From contig CAMFGH010000018.1 in NCBI GenBank assembly GCA_945949875.1, forward strand, positions 1 to 35,602: DNA of 35,602 nucleotides. Direction: 5' to 3'. The DNA comes from an uncultured bacterium. Its GTDB lineage: Bacteria > Bacillota > Clostridia > Lachnospirales > Lachnospiraceae. The notes beneath the pieces were generated by a model. That model worked only from the letters and a program-made list of their open reading frames with translations, searched no databases and had not been told where the DNA came from. Positions 16,681-24,698 of the stretch are shown piece after piece; the first letter of the stretch is position 1, and every line of letters begins with the position of its first letter. A program made the translations under genes and the position numbers.

Positions 16681-18507
16681 ATGTGTGGTATTGTAGGCTA
16701 TATCGGAACCAAACAGGCGGCGCCGATTATTTTGGACGGACTTTCCAAACTGGAATACAGAGGATATGATTCCGCCGGAATGGCTATTTTTAATGGAAAA
16801 ACCATTGATTTCAAAAAGGCTACCGGCAGATTAAAGGTATTGGAAAACCTGACAAAAGGCGGAACTGAGACACCGGGAACATCCGGAATCGGTCATACCA
16901 GATGGGCAACCCATGGTGCCCCCAGTGATGTAAATGCTCATCCTCATTTTAATGAGCAGGGGACCATTGCTGTGGTTCATAATGGAATCATCGAGAATTA
17001 TCTGCAGCTTCGTAAATTTTTGAAAGAAAAAGGCTACAATTTCCAGTCTGAGACGGATACGGAAGTACTGGCTCATCTGCTGGATTATTATTATAAAGGA
17101 AACCCCATGGAGGCTATTTTTAAAATGCTCCGCAGGGTACAGGGTTCCTATGCGCTGGGTATTATGTTTGCGGAACATCCGGACGTAATCTTTGCAGTAA
17201 GAAAAGACAGCCCGCTGATCGTTGGACAGAATGAGGATGGCTGTTTTATTGCTTCCGACGTTCCTGCTATTTTGAAATATACCCGTAAAGTCTACTATGT
17301 AGATAATCAGGAAATCGTAAAACTTCATGCAGATCATATGCATTTTTATAACATCGATGAAGAGGAAATCGAAAAAGAATCTGTCTTCATCGACTGGGAT
17401 GCTAATGCGGCAGAAAAAGCAGGCTATGAGCATTTCATGCTGAAAGAGATGTATGAGCAGCCAAAGACCATTACCGATACGCTGAATCCCAGAATCAAAA
17501 ATGGAAATATTGAGATCGAAGAGCTGAATATGACCATGGAGCAACTGCAGAATGTGAAAAAGATGCACATTGTTGCCTGCGGTTCAGCATATCATGCAGG
17601 GGTCAGCGGAAAATATGTGATTGAAAAGCTGGCCAGAGTGCCGGTGGAAGTGGATCTTGCATCCGAATTCCGATATCGGGACCCGATTCTGGAAGAAGGT
17701 GCCATGGTGGTCGTCATCAGCCAGTCCGGAGAAACAGCAGATACCCTGGCTGCCCTTCGGGAAGCGAAAAAGAGAGGTTTCCAGGTGCTGGGTATCGTCA
17801 ATGTGGTGGGAAGTTCCATTGCCCGTGAAGCCGACAACGTTCTATATACCTGGGCCGGTCCGGAAATCGCAGTTGCTACCACAAAAGCCTATAGTGCGCA
17901 GTTGGTTGCACTTTACCTGTTGGCCATGAAGCTGGCACAGGCAAAAGGAACCATCGATGCAGCCAGAATGCATCAGCTTCTGGGATGTCTGGAGAGACTT
18001 CCTCATCAGGTAGAGCGGTTATTAAATACAAAGGAACAAATTCAGAAATTTGCCAATCGTTATCTGGCGGCAAAAGACATTTTCTTTATCGGACGTGGTA
18101 TCGATTACGCCATTTCTCTGGAAGGCTCTTTGAAGCTGAAAGAGATTTCCTATATTCATTCGGAGGCCTATGCAGCAGGGGAACTGAAGCATGGTACCAT
18201 TTCTCTGATTGAAGAAGGAACGCTGGTCGCAGCAGTAGCTACCCAGCCTGAATTATATAAGAAAACCATCAGTAACATGGTAGAAGTAAAAGCCAGGGGA
18301 GCCTTTGTTCTGGCAGTTACCTGTGAAGATAATAAAGAAATTGAAAAAGCCGCAGATTATGTAATATACATACCGGAAACAGATCCATTATTTGCCAACT
18401 CCCTGGCAATCATTCCGTTACAGCTTTTTGGATATTATATTGCTGTAGGGCGTGGTTGTGATGTGGATAAACCGAGAAATCTGGCAAAATCGGTTACGGT
18501 GGAATAA
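16681..18507 (+). CDS. glmS: Glutamine-fructose-6-phosphate aminotransferase (isomerizing)
   Basis: GlmS makes glucosamine-6-phosphate from fructose-6-phosphate and glutamine, the entry to UDP-GlcNAc for wall and glycan synthesis. It has 608 residues, the normal length. The class II glutaminase half begins with the catalytic cysteine (MCGIVGYIG) and has GHTRWATHG and HNGIIENY. Two SIS domains follow (ACGSAYHAG, ISQSGETADTLAALREAK, GRGIDYAISLEGSLKLKEISYIHSEAYAAGELKHG). The C-terminus ends PRNLAKSVTVE as is usual. The ribosome site is AAGGAG. The 42-base gap upstream is too short for a glmS ribozyme. Confidence 0.97.
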   Translation: MCGIVGYIGTKQAAPIILDGLSKLEYRGYDSAGMAIFNGKTIDFKKATGRLKVLENLTKGGTETPGTSGIGHTRWATHGAPSDVNAHPHFNEQGTIAVVHNGIIENYLQLRKFLKEKGYNFQSETDTEVLAHLLDYYYKGNPMEAIFKMLRRVQGSYALGIMFAEHPDVIFAVRKDSPLIVGQNEDGCFIASDVPAILKYTRKVYYVDNQEIVKLHADHMHFYNIDEEEIEKESVFIDWDANAAEKAGYEHFMLKEMYEQPKTITDTLNPRIKNGNIEIEELNMTMEQLQNVKKMHIVACGSAYHAGVSGKYVIEKLARVPVEVDLASEFRYRDPILEEGAMVVVISQSGETADTLAALREAKKRGFQVLGIVNVVGSSIAREADNVLYTWAGPEIAVATTKAYSAQLVALYLLAMKLAQAKGTIDAARMHQLLGCLERLPHQVERLLNTKEQIQKFANRYLAAKDIFFIGRGIDYAISLEGSLKLKEISYIHSEAYAAGELKHGTISLIEEGTLVAAVATQPELYKKTISNMVEVKARGAFVLAVTCEDNKEIEKAADYVIYIPETDPLFANSLAIIPLQLFGYYIAVGRGCDVDKPRNLAKSVTVE

Positions 18508-18525
18508 ATAGAAGAGAGGGAAAAA

Positions 18526-20181
18526 ATGTCAGAATACGATAATAATCAGGAATATGAAGAGGTATGTTTTATCTGTCACAGACCGGAGAGCAAAGCAGGC
18601 AGGATGTTTAAACTGCCCAATCATATCTGTGTCTGCGATGACTGCATGCATAAAACCATGGATGCCATGAGTCAGTATGACTATGGGAATATTCCCGGTA
18701 TGGACATGAGCGGAATGAATGGAGCTTTCATGAATAACCCATATATGAATAACCCTGTGGGTGGATCATCCATGAATCCTTCTGCAGCAGAGCAGCCGAA
18801 GGAACATTCGGAAGAAGGACAACCGGAAAAGGTTCTTTCAGAAGAAAGTCCGGCAGGACATCGAGGAGAGGATAATCCGGGAGAACATCCGGGCGAGGAT
18901 AATCCGGTAAAACATCCGGGAGAGGAAAAAGCGCCTGAAAAGAAAACCACATCCTATAAAGGGTTTCCTAATATCAGCTTTATTAATCTGGCTGATCTGC
19001 AGGGAATGGGCGGTATTCCGGGAAAACAGAAGATCAAGAAGAAAAAACCGGGTGAGCCATCCAAACCGATTATAGATATCAACAGTATTCCTGCGCCCCA
19101 CAAGATCAAAGCTCAGCTGGACGAATATGTGGTAGGTCAGGAGCATGCCAAGAAAGTGATTTCGGTTGCAGTGTATAACCATTACAAACGTGTGGCAACC
19201 GGAACCATGGATGAGATCGAAATCGAAAAATCCAACATGCTGATGATCGGACCTACCGGGTGTGGAAAGACTTATCTGGTAAAAACACTGGCAAGGCTGC
19301 TGGATGTGCCTCTTGCCATCGCAGATGCCACATCTCTGACAGAAGCCGGGTATATCGGTGATGATATCGAAAGTGTTATCTCCAAGCTTCTGGCAGCCGC
19401 CGATAATGATGTGGAGCGGGCCGAAAGCGGTATTGTTTTCATCGATGAGATTGATAAGATTGCGAAAAAGAAAAATACAAATTCCCGTGACGTCAGTGGA
19501 GAATCTGTGCAGCAGGGACTGTTAAAGCTTCTGGAGGGATCGGAGGTAGAAGTTCCGGTAGGGGCCAACAGCAAAAATGCCATGGTACCGCTGGCAACCG
19601 TCAATACAAAGAATATTCTTTTCATCTGTGGCGGAGCCTTCCCGGGGCTGGAAGAGATCATTAAACAGAGACTTTCCAAACAGACAGGAATCGGATTCCA
19701 GGCAGAACTGAAAGACCGCTTTGACAAAGATAAAAATATCCACAGCAAAGTGACCGTAGAGGATATTCGTAAATTCGGAATGATTCCGGAATTTATCGGA
19801 CGTCTGCCGGTGATTTTTACATTAGATGGTCTTTCCAAAGAATCCATGGTAAAAATCTTAAAAGAGCCTAAAAATGCGATCCTGAAGCAATATCAGAAAT
19901 TGCTGGAACTGGATGAAGTGAAACTGATCTTTGATGATGGTGCTTTAGAGGCAATCGCAGAAAAAGCAATGGAAAAAGAAACCGGCGCCAGAGCGCTTCG
20001 TTCCATCATTGAAGAATTTATGCTGGATATCATGTATGAGATACCAAAGGATGACAACATTGGCACGGTAACGATCACCAGAGAGTATATTGAAGGAACC
20101 GGTGGACCGATCATTGATATCCGCAGCAACAGTCTGGAAAAGATAGAAGATTTGAATGTGATTCAGGCGGAGGAAACATAA
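18526..20181 (+). CDS. clpX: ClpX, ATP-dependent Clp protease unfoldase with long linker
   Basis: This AAA+ unfoldase feeds substrates to ClpP. It has 551 residues against about 420 for typical ClpX. The N-terminal zinc domain has cysteines 14, 17, 37 and 40 with the normal spacing. Residues about 45-175 are a long low-complexity linker with methionine/asparagine and proline/glutamate repeats. The AAA+ core follows: VGQEHAKKVISVAVYNHY, Walker A GPTGCGKT near 242, pore loop GYIGDD, Walker B VFIDEIDK near 304, a ClpP-docking IGF loop (QTGIGFQ near 388) and sensor-2 GARALRSIIEE. ClpP docking therefore looks intact. No tig, clpP or lon is adjacent, which is unlike the common arrangement, so it may be an orphan or second ClpX. 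It follows glmS by 18 bases, with ribosome site GAGAGGG. Confidence 0.93.
   Translation: MSEYDNNQEYEEVCFICHRPESKAGRMFKLPNHICVCDDCMHKTMDAMSQYDYGNIPGMDMSGMNGAFMNNPYMNNPVGGSSMNPSAAEQPKEHSEEGQPEKVLSEESPAGHRGEDNPGEHPGEDNPVKHPGEEKAPEKKTTSYKGFPNISFINLADLQGMGGIPGKQKIKKKKPGEPSKPIIDINSIPAPHKIKAQLDEYVVGQEHAKKVISVAVYNHYKRVATGTMDEIEIEKSNMLMIGPTGCGKTYLVKTLARLLDVPLAIADATSLTEAGYIGDDIESVISKLLAAADNDVERAESGIVFIDEIDKIAKKKNTNSRDVSGESVQQGLLKLLEGSEVEVPVGANSKNAMVPLATVNTKNILFICGGAFPGLEEIIKQRLSKQTGIGFQAELKDRFDKDKNIHSKVTVEDIRKFGMIPEFIGRLPVIFTLDGLSKESMVKILKEPKNAILKQYQKLLELDEVKLIFDDGALEAIAEKAMEKETGARALRSIIEEFMLDIMYEIPKDDNIGTVTITREYIEGTGGPIIDIRSNSLEKIEDLNVIQAEET
18859..18930 (+). repeat. In-frame 27-base repeat in the ClpX linker
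   Basis: Two full units (18859-18885, 18886-18912) and a partial third (18913-18930) encode HRGEDNPGE, HPGEDNPVK and HPGEEK in the linker between the zinc domain and the AAA+ core. Confidence 0.8.
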
Positions 20182-20186
20182 AACGT

Positions 20187-20361
20187 TTTTTTCAGAATGA
20201 TGTCTCCGGCAAGCCCCCTATGTTTGATTGCAGACGCGCTTTCGCTTGGAGTTCGACGTAACGGTACATAAGGCCGCAAAGAACGCAGCCTAAGTACCGA
20301 CGCCTCACTACAGTCTGCAATCAGACATAGGGGGCTTGCCGGAGACATTATTCCGAAAAGA
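20187..20361. repeat. Palindromic intergenic element with 35-base arms
   Basis: Bases 20200-20234 (starting ATGTCTCCGGCAAG) pair with 20314-20348 with one mismatch that would be a G-U pair in RNA. Weaker pairing extends outward (TTTTC, GAAT) to about 20187 and 20361. The interior continues to fold: CGGTAC near 20262 with GTACCG near 20294, then AGGC with GCCT. It fills most of the 239-base gap between clpX and the S8 protease. There is no T-tract directly after the stem, so it is not a standard terminator. No coding potential is seen. It could be a mobile palindromic repeat or a structured RNA. Confidence 0.85.
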
Positions 20362-20420
20362 GCATCATAGAATAGAAAGTCGCGGAATCTGTCACGTGAT
20401 CAGTCGGATGCGCATATATT

Positions 20421-22298
20421 ATGGAAAAGCAAGCATGGGGTAATATCATGCCATCTTGTGAAGAGCGAATTTATAGTAATGATTATTATGATTTTCTGAT
20501 TGACTATATGGTGGAGGAGATCCAGTATTCCAATACGGGACTGGATTACTGTTATGCAAAGATCAGCAATCTCCTGAGTGCAGTTTTTGTGCAGCGGAAT
20601 AATGTACCGCCATTTTCCCTTAGTGAATACTCATACCGCTTTGTGCCAAAACTATATGTGCCAATGGAAACCGTATCCTTTCCACTGTTGAAATCCGGTA
20701 TTTTGCAGGTGCAGAATGAGCCTCTGGAACTGACCGGAAGAAGTGTGGTGATCGGAATCGCAGATTCCGGGATCGATTATCGTAATCCGGCATTTCGCAG
20801 GTCCGATGGAAGCACCCGCATTCTGGCCATCTGGGACCAGACCATTCCCTATACAAGGGGAGGAAACCAAGGCCAGAACAACCAGAATGGGAATGGTGGA
20901 AACCAAGGCCAGAACAACCAGAATGGGAATGGTGGAAACCGAAACCCGAACAACCAGAATGGTCAAAGGCTGGACAACTGGAACGATGACAGAATAACGG
21001 AAAGAACCTCTGGAGACGTACCTTATGGAACGGTGTATACCAGAGAGGATATTAACAGGGCGCTGCAGCAGGAAAACCCATTGGAATATGTGCCCACTGT
21101 GGATGAAACAGGGCATGGCACTGCAATGGCCTGTGCGGCCGGTGGGTATGCCGGACCGGATCAGATCCTGGGCGGTGCGATAGATGCAGAATTTGTAATC
21201 GTGAAATGCAAGGAAGCAAAGCAGTATCTGAAGGATTATTACTTTGTGCCGGAGGGAGTATCTGCCTATTCGGATGCGGATATCATGATGGCATATCGGT
21301 TTATAGACAGTTATCAGGTCATTTTTGAAAGACCTGTTGTATATGCACTGGGCATGGGAAGCAATTCCGGTGCTCATGACGGAAGTTCTGTTTTTTCTGA
21401 ATTTTTGAACGGACTGACAGTAAGGCGGGGAAGAGCCGCGGTGGTCTGTGGTGGAAATGAGGGAAATCAGAAGCTCCATTTTCGCGGATATGGAGACATG
21501 GATGCGGAACTTCGGGTAGGAGAAGGTGAAAACGGATTTGTCCTGGAAATCTGGGGTGAGCTTCCCAGCTTTCTCACCATGCAGATTACTTCTCCGGGGG
21601 GAGAAAGTACTCCTTTTCTGGAAGTCAATAATGATCAGACCAGAACCTATCGGTTTATCTATGAAAGAACCACGTTGCAGGTGGATAGCGAACTGATCGA
21701 GCAAAGCAGTGGAAAAGAACTGATCGTGGTTCGTTTTATCCAGCCCACTGCCGGTATCTGGACCATGAAGGTCCGAAATGCGGAAACCTTTCATATGTGG
21801 CTGCCGGTCCGAAGTTTCCTGAGAGGGGATACGTTTTTTTTGAGGCCGGAACCGGACCGGACGATTACAGAGCCGGGATATGCGGAAAATGTGATTACTG
21901 TTTCCACCTATCAGGACAGTAACAACAGTATCTGGGGCGAAAGCGGCCGGGGATATAAAAATGTAACCGGAGTGCGGGATGCAATCAAACAAAAACCGGA
22001 TCTTGCAACGCCGGGAGTGGACGTACCGGTTTTGGAGGCTACATCCGCAGGAAATTACGTGCGGACCGAAAAAACGGGAAGTTCCATGGCTGCGGCGATC
22101 ACAGCAGGGGCTGTGGCACAGTTTCTGCAATGGGCGATCATAGAAGGAAATGATACCAATATAAAAAGCAAAGAAGTAAAAAGTTTTTTGCAGATCGGTG
22201 CAGACCGGGAGGCAGACATCAATTATCCCAATAACCAGTGGGGCTATGGAAGACTGAATCTGCAGGGAGTGTTCGATGTGATTTCGCAGATACGGTAG
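20421..22298 (+). CDS. S8 subtilisin-like serine protease, Csp-type
   Basis: This protein of 625 residues has a subtilase fold with all three catalytic residues: Asp in IGIADSGIDY near 115, His in DETGHGTAMA near 232 and Ser in TGSSMAAAITAG near 555. The oxyanion region AVVCGGNEGN is present. The inserted beta region between His and Ser (about 340-480) and the N-terminus (SCEERIYSNDYYDFLIDY) resemble Clostridia Csp proteases, which cleave a spore germination hydrolase; other members of the group have unknown roles. There is no signal peptide, so it may act in the cytoplasm or in spores. Odd: an asparagine/glycine/glutamine repeat is inserted at about 148-181 just after the Asp motif. The start is uncertain; the ATG at 20448 (residue 10) is about as good as 20421, and neither has a strong ribosome site. 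Confidence 0.9.
   Translation: MEKQAWGNIMPSCEERIYSNDYYDFLIDYMVEEIQYSNTGLDYCYAKISNLLSAVFVQRNNVPPFSLSEYSYRFVPKLYVPMETVSFPLLKSGILQVQNEPLELTGRSVVIGIADSGIDYRNPAFRRSDGSTRILAIWDQTIPYTRGGNQGQNNQNGNGGNQGQNNQNGNGGNRNPNNQNGQRLDNWNDDRITERTSGDVPYGTVYTREDINRALQQENPLEYVPTVDETGHGTAMACAAGGYAGPDQILGGAIDAEFVIVKCKEAKQYLKDYYFVPEGVSAYSDADIMMAYRFIDSYQVIFERPVVYALGMGSNSGAHDGSSVFSEFLNGLTVRRGRAAVVCGGNEGNQKLHFRGYGDMDAELRVGEGENGFVLEIWGELPSFLTMQITSPGGESTPFLEVNNDQTRTYRFIYERTTLQVDSELIEQSSGKELIVVRFIQPTAGIWTMKVRNAETFHMWLPVRSFLRGDTFFLRPEPDRTITEPGYAENVITVSTYQDSNNSIWGESGRGYKNVTGVRDAIKQKPDLATPGVDVPVLEATSAGNYVRTEKTGSSMAAAITAGAVAQFLQWAIIEGNDTNIKSKEVKSFLQIGADREADINYPNNQWGYGRLNLQGVFDVISQIR
20862..20963 (+). repeat. In-frame 36-base tandem repeat in S8 protease
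   Basis: Two identical or nearly identical 36-base units (20862-20897, 20898-20933) and a diverged partial third (20934-20963) encode GNQGQNNQNGNG, the same again, and GNRNPNNQNG. The insert lies between the catalytic Asp and His segments, probably in a surface loop. Confidence 0.88.
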
Positions 22299-22397
22299 GA
22301 ATTTTATTATTAAAAAAGTAAAATTGTTTATATAGTATGAATCACGTCTATGATAAATGCAAGGTTCAGAAGGAGATGTAGTATATGTGTTCACAGA

Positions 22398-22523
22398 GTG
22401 AATTGCAAATTGTTACCAGAAGTTTATGTGATCTCAAAGGAAGAGGTAGAAGAGCAGATTGTAAATGCGGAAAAGTTTTGTGAGGCTGTGCAGGAGTACC
22501 TGAAAGAAAGTGGACCACAATAA
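22398..22523 (+). CDS. Small hypothetical protein, possibly frameshifted at its start
   Basis: From GTG 22398 the frame reads 41 residues, including LLPEVYVISKEEVEEQIVN and a helical EKFCEAVQEYLKE tail, ending TAA 22521-22523. The composition is protein-like (amphipathic, acidic). The best ribosome site (AAGGAG, 22371-22376) serves instead an ATG at 22385 in another frame, which stops after 32 non-protein-like residues. A single-base change between 22385 and 22410 would join the two, so this is either a short GTG-started gene or a recent frameshift. The family is not recognised. It sits in the gap between the S8 protease and lspA. Confidence 0.4.
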   Translation: MNCKLLPEVYVISKEEVEEQIVNAEKFCEAVQEYLKESGPQ

Positions 22524-22558
22524 TAAGCTGTCAGTGATTTGGAAAGAATGGGAATCGA

Positions 22559-23008
22559 ATGATTTATATAGTACTGATTATAGTTATTTTCAGTTTGGAA
22601 TGGATGATAAAGAACCATGTGGAAAAGCATGGAGATGAGAAGGTAAATAAGCCTGCTTTTCATAACCTGATTTTGCTGACCAAATTTCACAACCATGGAG
22701 CATTCCGTGGGCTGGGCCAGAAGAAAAGCAGTATCGTGAAATGGGTTTCGATCCTTCTGACTGCAGTTCTTACCGTCCTGTTTGTAGTGACTCTGGGGAA
22801 ATGCGGAAAGAACCTTCTTAAAGTCGGGTTGTCCCTGATGCTGGGCGGGGCATACAGCAATACCTATGACCGGATAAGGCGAGACTATGTGGTGGACTAT
22901 TTCCGGCTCAATGTAAAGTGCAGACCCATCCGAAATCTGATTTTTAATCTGTCGGATTTCTGCATTATAATAGGGGCGCTGTTGCTTCTTTTCTCAGAAC
23001 ATCATTAG
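22559..23008 (+). CDS. lspA: Signal peptidase II-like protein (divergent LspA)
   Basis: LspA removes the signal peptide from prolipoproteins in the membrane. This protein of 149 residues has four hydrophobic segments (about 1-15, 60-80, 88-100, 127-146). Family motifs are present but altered: FHNHGAF for N-x-G-AF near 45, LGGAYSNTYDR for GGALGNxxDR with the catalytic Asp near 104, VVDYF, and IFNLSD with the second catalytic Asp near 131. The altered residues suggest a second, diverged LspA rather than the housekeeping copy; that is inference. The ribosome site GGGAA is weak. A strong terminator follows. Confidence 0.78.
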   Translation: MIYIVLIIVIFSLEWMIKNHVEKHGDEKVNKPAFHNLILLTKFHNHGAFRGLGQKKSSIVKWVSILLTAVLTVLFVVTLGKCGKNLLKVGLSLMLGGAYSNTYDRIRRDYVVDYFRLNVKCRPIRNLIFNLSDFCIIIGALLLLFSEHH

Positions 23009-23016
23009 AACAATAG

Positions 23017-23061
23017 GCTGTCGCTTTCACAGATGCGAGTTTGTGAAGTGACAGCTTTTTT
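23017..23061 (+). terminator. Intrinsic terminator of lspA
   Basis: GCTGTCGCTTTCACA (23017-23031) pairs with TGTGAAGTGACAGC (23042-23055) with one bulge and is followed by six T. Confidence 0.88.
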
Positions 23062-23075
23062 ACTTCACCGGGCGG

Positions 23076-23458
23076 CAGGGAGGTTTTTATCAGTGGCAAA
23101 ATATGAGTTATAGCCCCAAAAGTGTTGATGAAAAGTGCTTTTTAACCTTGTTTTTCAATCCTTACTGTATGCAGGAAATATTTCATCGCTGTACAGTAAT
23201 CGTTTTCAGCTTGTTACCCAATCTTACTGTATACGGAAACTTTTCACCCCACATGCAGTAATCGGTATTAGCTTGTTACCCAATCTTACTGTATACGGGA
23301 ACTTTTCACCCCACATACAGTAATCGTTTACGGCTTGTTACCAAATCTTACTGTATACGGAAACTTTTTTCACCATATACAGTAAATTTTGTTTCTACGG
23401 TTTTTTCAACACTTTTTGGACTGTAACTCATATTTTGCCATTGATAAAAACCTCCCTG
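23076..23458. repeat. Inverted-repeat element enclosing four 62-base tandem hairpins
   Basis: Bases 23076-23128 pair with 23405-23458 (about 53 bases, few mismatches, starting CAGGGAGGTTTTTATCA). Inside, TTACTGTAT recurs at 23162, 23224, 23286 and 23348, an exact 62-base period. Each copy is followed 21-22 bases later by a complementary ACAGTAA or GCAGTAA, so each unit can form its own hairpin. The units also share AATCGTTT/AATCGGTA and GCTTGTTACC. The element is centred in the convergent gap between lspA and arcC, about 14 bases from each gene's terminator. No gene is seen; the short ORF at 23135-23323 follows the repeat and is not protein-like. Confidence 0.9.
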
Positions 23459-23472
23459 TAGTCCAATGAATC

Positions 23473-23516
23473 AAAAAAGCTGCCACCCTACGAAATTATT
23501 CGTGAAAGTGGCAGCT
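23473..23516 (-). terminator. Intrinsic terminator of arcC (minus strand)
   Basis: Read on the minus strand, AGCTGCCAC (23508-23516) pairs with GTGGCAGCT (23478-23486), with an inner ACGAA/TTCGT step, and runs into six T (23473-23478). Confidence 0.87.
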
Positions 23517-23556
23517 CTATGGTCTGATTTTGTTTTGAGAAAAGAAGCAGTAAGCG

Positions 23557-24492
23557 CTACGCAGTCAGTGTAGTGCCGGCCTTTCCTTTTACCGCATCCT
23601 TTACATTCTCAATATTGGTGATGATCACCTTGCCTTCCGGACATTTCTCCAGATAGGAAATCGCAGCTTCAATCTTTGGAAGCATGGAATTGGCTTCAAA
23701 CTCGCCAGCCTCCATATATGTCTTTGCCTGAGCTATATTCATCTCACGGATCGGAGCCTGGGCGTCTGTACCAAATCCGGTATAAACTTCCGGAACACTG
23801 GTTAAGATCAGGAGAATATCGGATTTCAGATCGGAAGCAAGCTTGCCTGCAATGGCATCTTTTTCAATGACTGCGGAAGCCCCTTTCAGGTTGTGCTTCT
23901 GCTCAATGACAGGAATGCCGCCACCGCCACAGGCGATAACGATATGGTCTGCATCTGTTAAAAGGCGGATGCTTTCGATTTCTACGATATCGATAGGCTT
24001 TGGCGCTGCAACCACACGACGGAAGCCTTTTCCTTCTTCTTCTATAACATAATTTCCTTTTTTGATCTCAATTTCGGCATCGTCTTTTGACATATAGCGG
24101 CCGATTTTTTTTGTGGGTGCATAAAATGCTTCATCATAGGGATCTACAGTAACCTGGGTCAAAATGGTGGTGACCGGCTTGGAGATACCTCTGGAAAGAA
24201 GTTCTGAACGAAGTGCATTCTGAATATCATATCCTACATATCCCTGGCTCATAGCGGAACAAACACACATAGGAGCAGGCGTGTAATCAATATAAACACG
24301 ACGAAGCTCTGTCATTGCTTTATGAATCATGCTGACCTGAGGACCATTACTGTGGGTAATAGTAAGGTGATATCCTGATTCCACCAGATCTGCCAGACTT
24401 CGAACTGTAACATGTACAGCATCCCACTGTTCGGTTGTTGTATAACCTAAAGCATCATGACCAAGTGATACTACCATTTTTTTCTTATCCAT
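23557..24492 (-). CDS. arcC: Carbamate kinase
   Basis: Carbamate kinase makes ATP and carbamate from carbamoyl phosphate and ADP, the last step of arginine deiminase or purine/agmatine fermentation. It has 311 residues from ATG 24490-24492, the normal family length; 20 in-frame residues further upstream look non-coding. Amino-acid kinase motifs: VVSLGHDALG (the family's GGNA loop in variant form), THSNGPQV, SAMSQGYVGYDIQNAL, TILTQVTVDPYDEAFYAPTKKIGRY and ACGGGGIPVIEQ. No arcA, arcB or transporter gene is next to it, so the pathway feeding it is not shown here. The ribosome site is weak (GGTTTGGGG). The gene is single and monocistronic, with its own terminator. Confidence 0.93.
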   Translation of the reverse strand: MDKKKMVVSLGHDALGYTTTEQWDAVHVTVRSLADLVESGYHLTITHSNGPQVSMIHKAMTELRRVYIDYTPAPMCVCSAMSQGYVGYDIQNALRSELLSRGISKPVTTILTQVTVDPYDEAFYAPTKKIGRYMSKDDAEIEIKKGNYVIEEEGKGFRRVVAAPKPIDIVEIESIRLLTDADHIVIACGGGGIPVIEQKHNLKGASAVIEKDAIAGKLASDLKSDILLILTSVPEVYTGFGTDAQAPIREMNIAQAKTYMEAGEFEANSMLPKIEAAISYLEKCPEGKVIITNIENVKDAVKGKAGTTLTA

Positions 24493-24542
24493 ATGAACCC
24501 CAAACCTTTCTGATGTTAAAATATGAAAATGTCTTAACTGTA

Positions 24543-24576
24543 CTGCAGGCATAAAATAGTGGAGAATGCACTGCAG
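24543..24576. promoter_or_regulatory. Inverted repeat in divergent arcC/ABC promoter region
   Basis: CTGCAGGCAT (24543-24552) and ATGCACTGCAG (24566-24576) form an inverted repeat with one unpaired base. It lies 50-85 bases upstream of arcC, in the 206-base gap between divergent genes. It could be an operator or a leader hairpin of arcC. On the + side a TATAGT at 24630-24635 might be a -10 box for the ABC operon, but no good -35 is seen. Confidence 0.35.
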
Positions 24577-24698
24577 GAAAATTATTCTTCAAAAACAGTT
24601 TCAGTTTATCATGGAATGTAACAAATTTCTATAGTATTATGGTAGTAAAATAAGTGAAAAGATAATCCGAAGGGGAAAGGATTGAATCGAAGAACAAA

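Noticed and set aside
20652-22394. 580-residue minus-strand ORF antisense to the S8 protease
   Set aside because: The plus strand carries all catalytic motifs of a subtilase; the antisense product is rich in His, Arg, Ser and Ile without domain-like order, a shadow of codon bias.
23162-23385. Possible CRISPR array in the 62-base repeats
   Set aside because: The similarity covers the whole unit rather than short repeats with unique spacers, there are inverted outer arms, and no cas gene is near.
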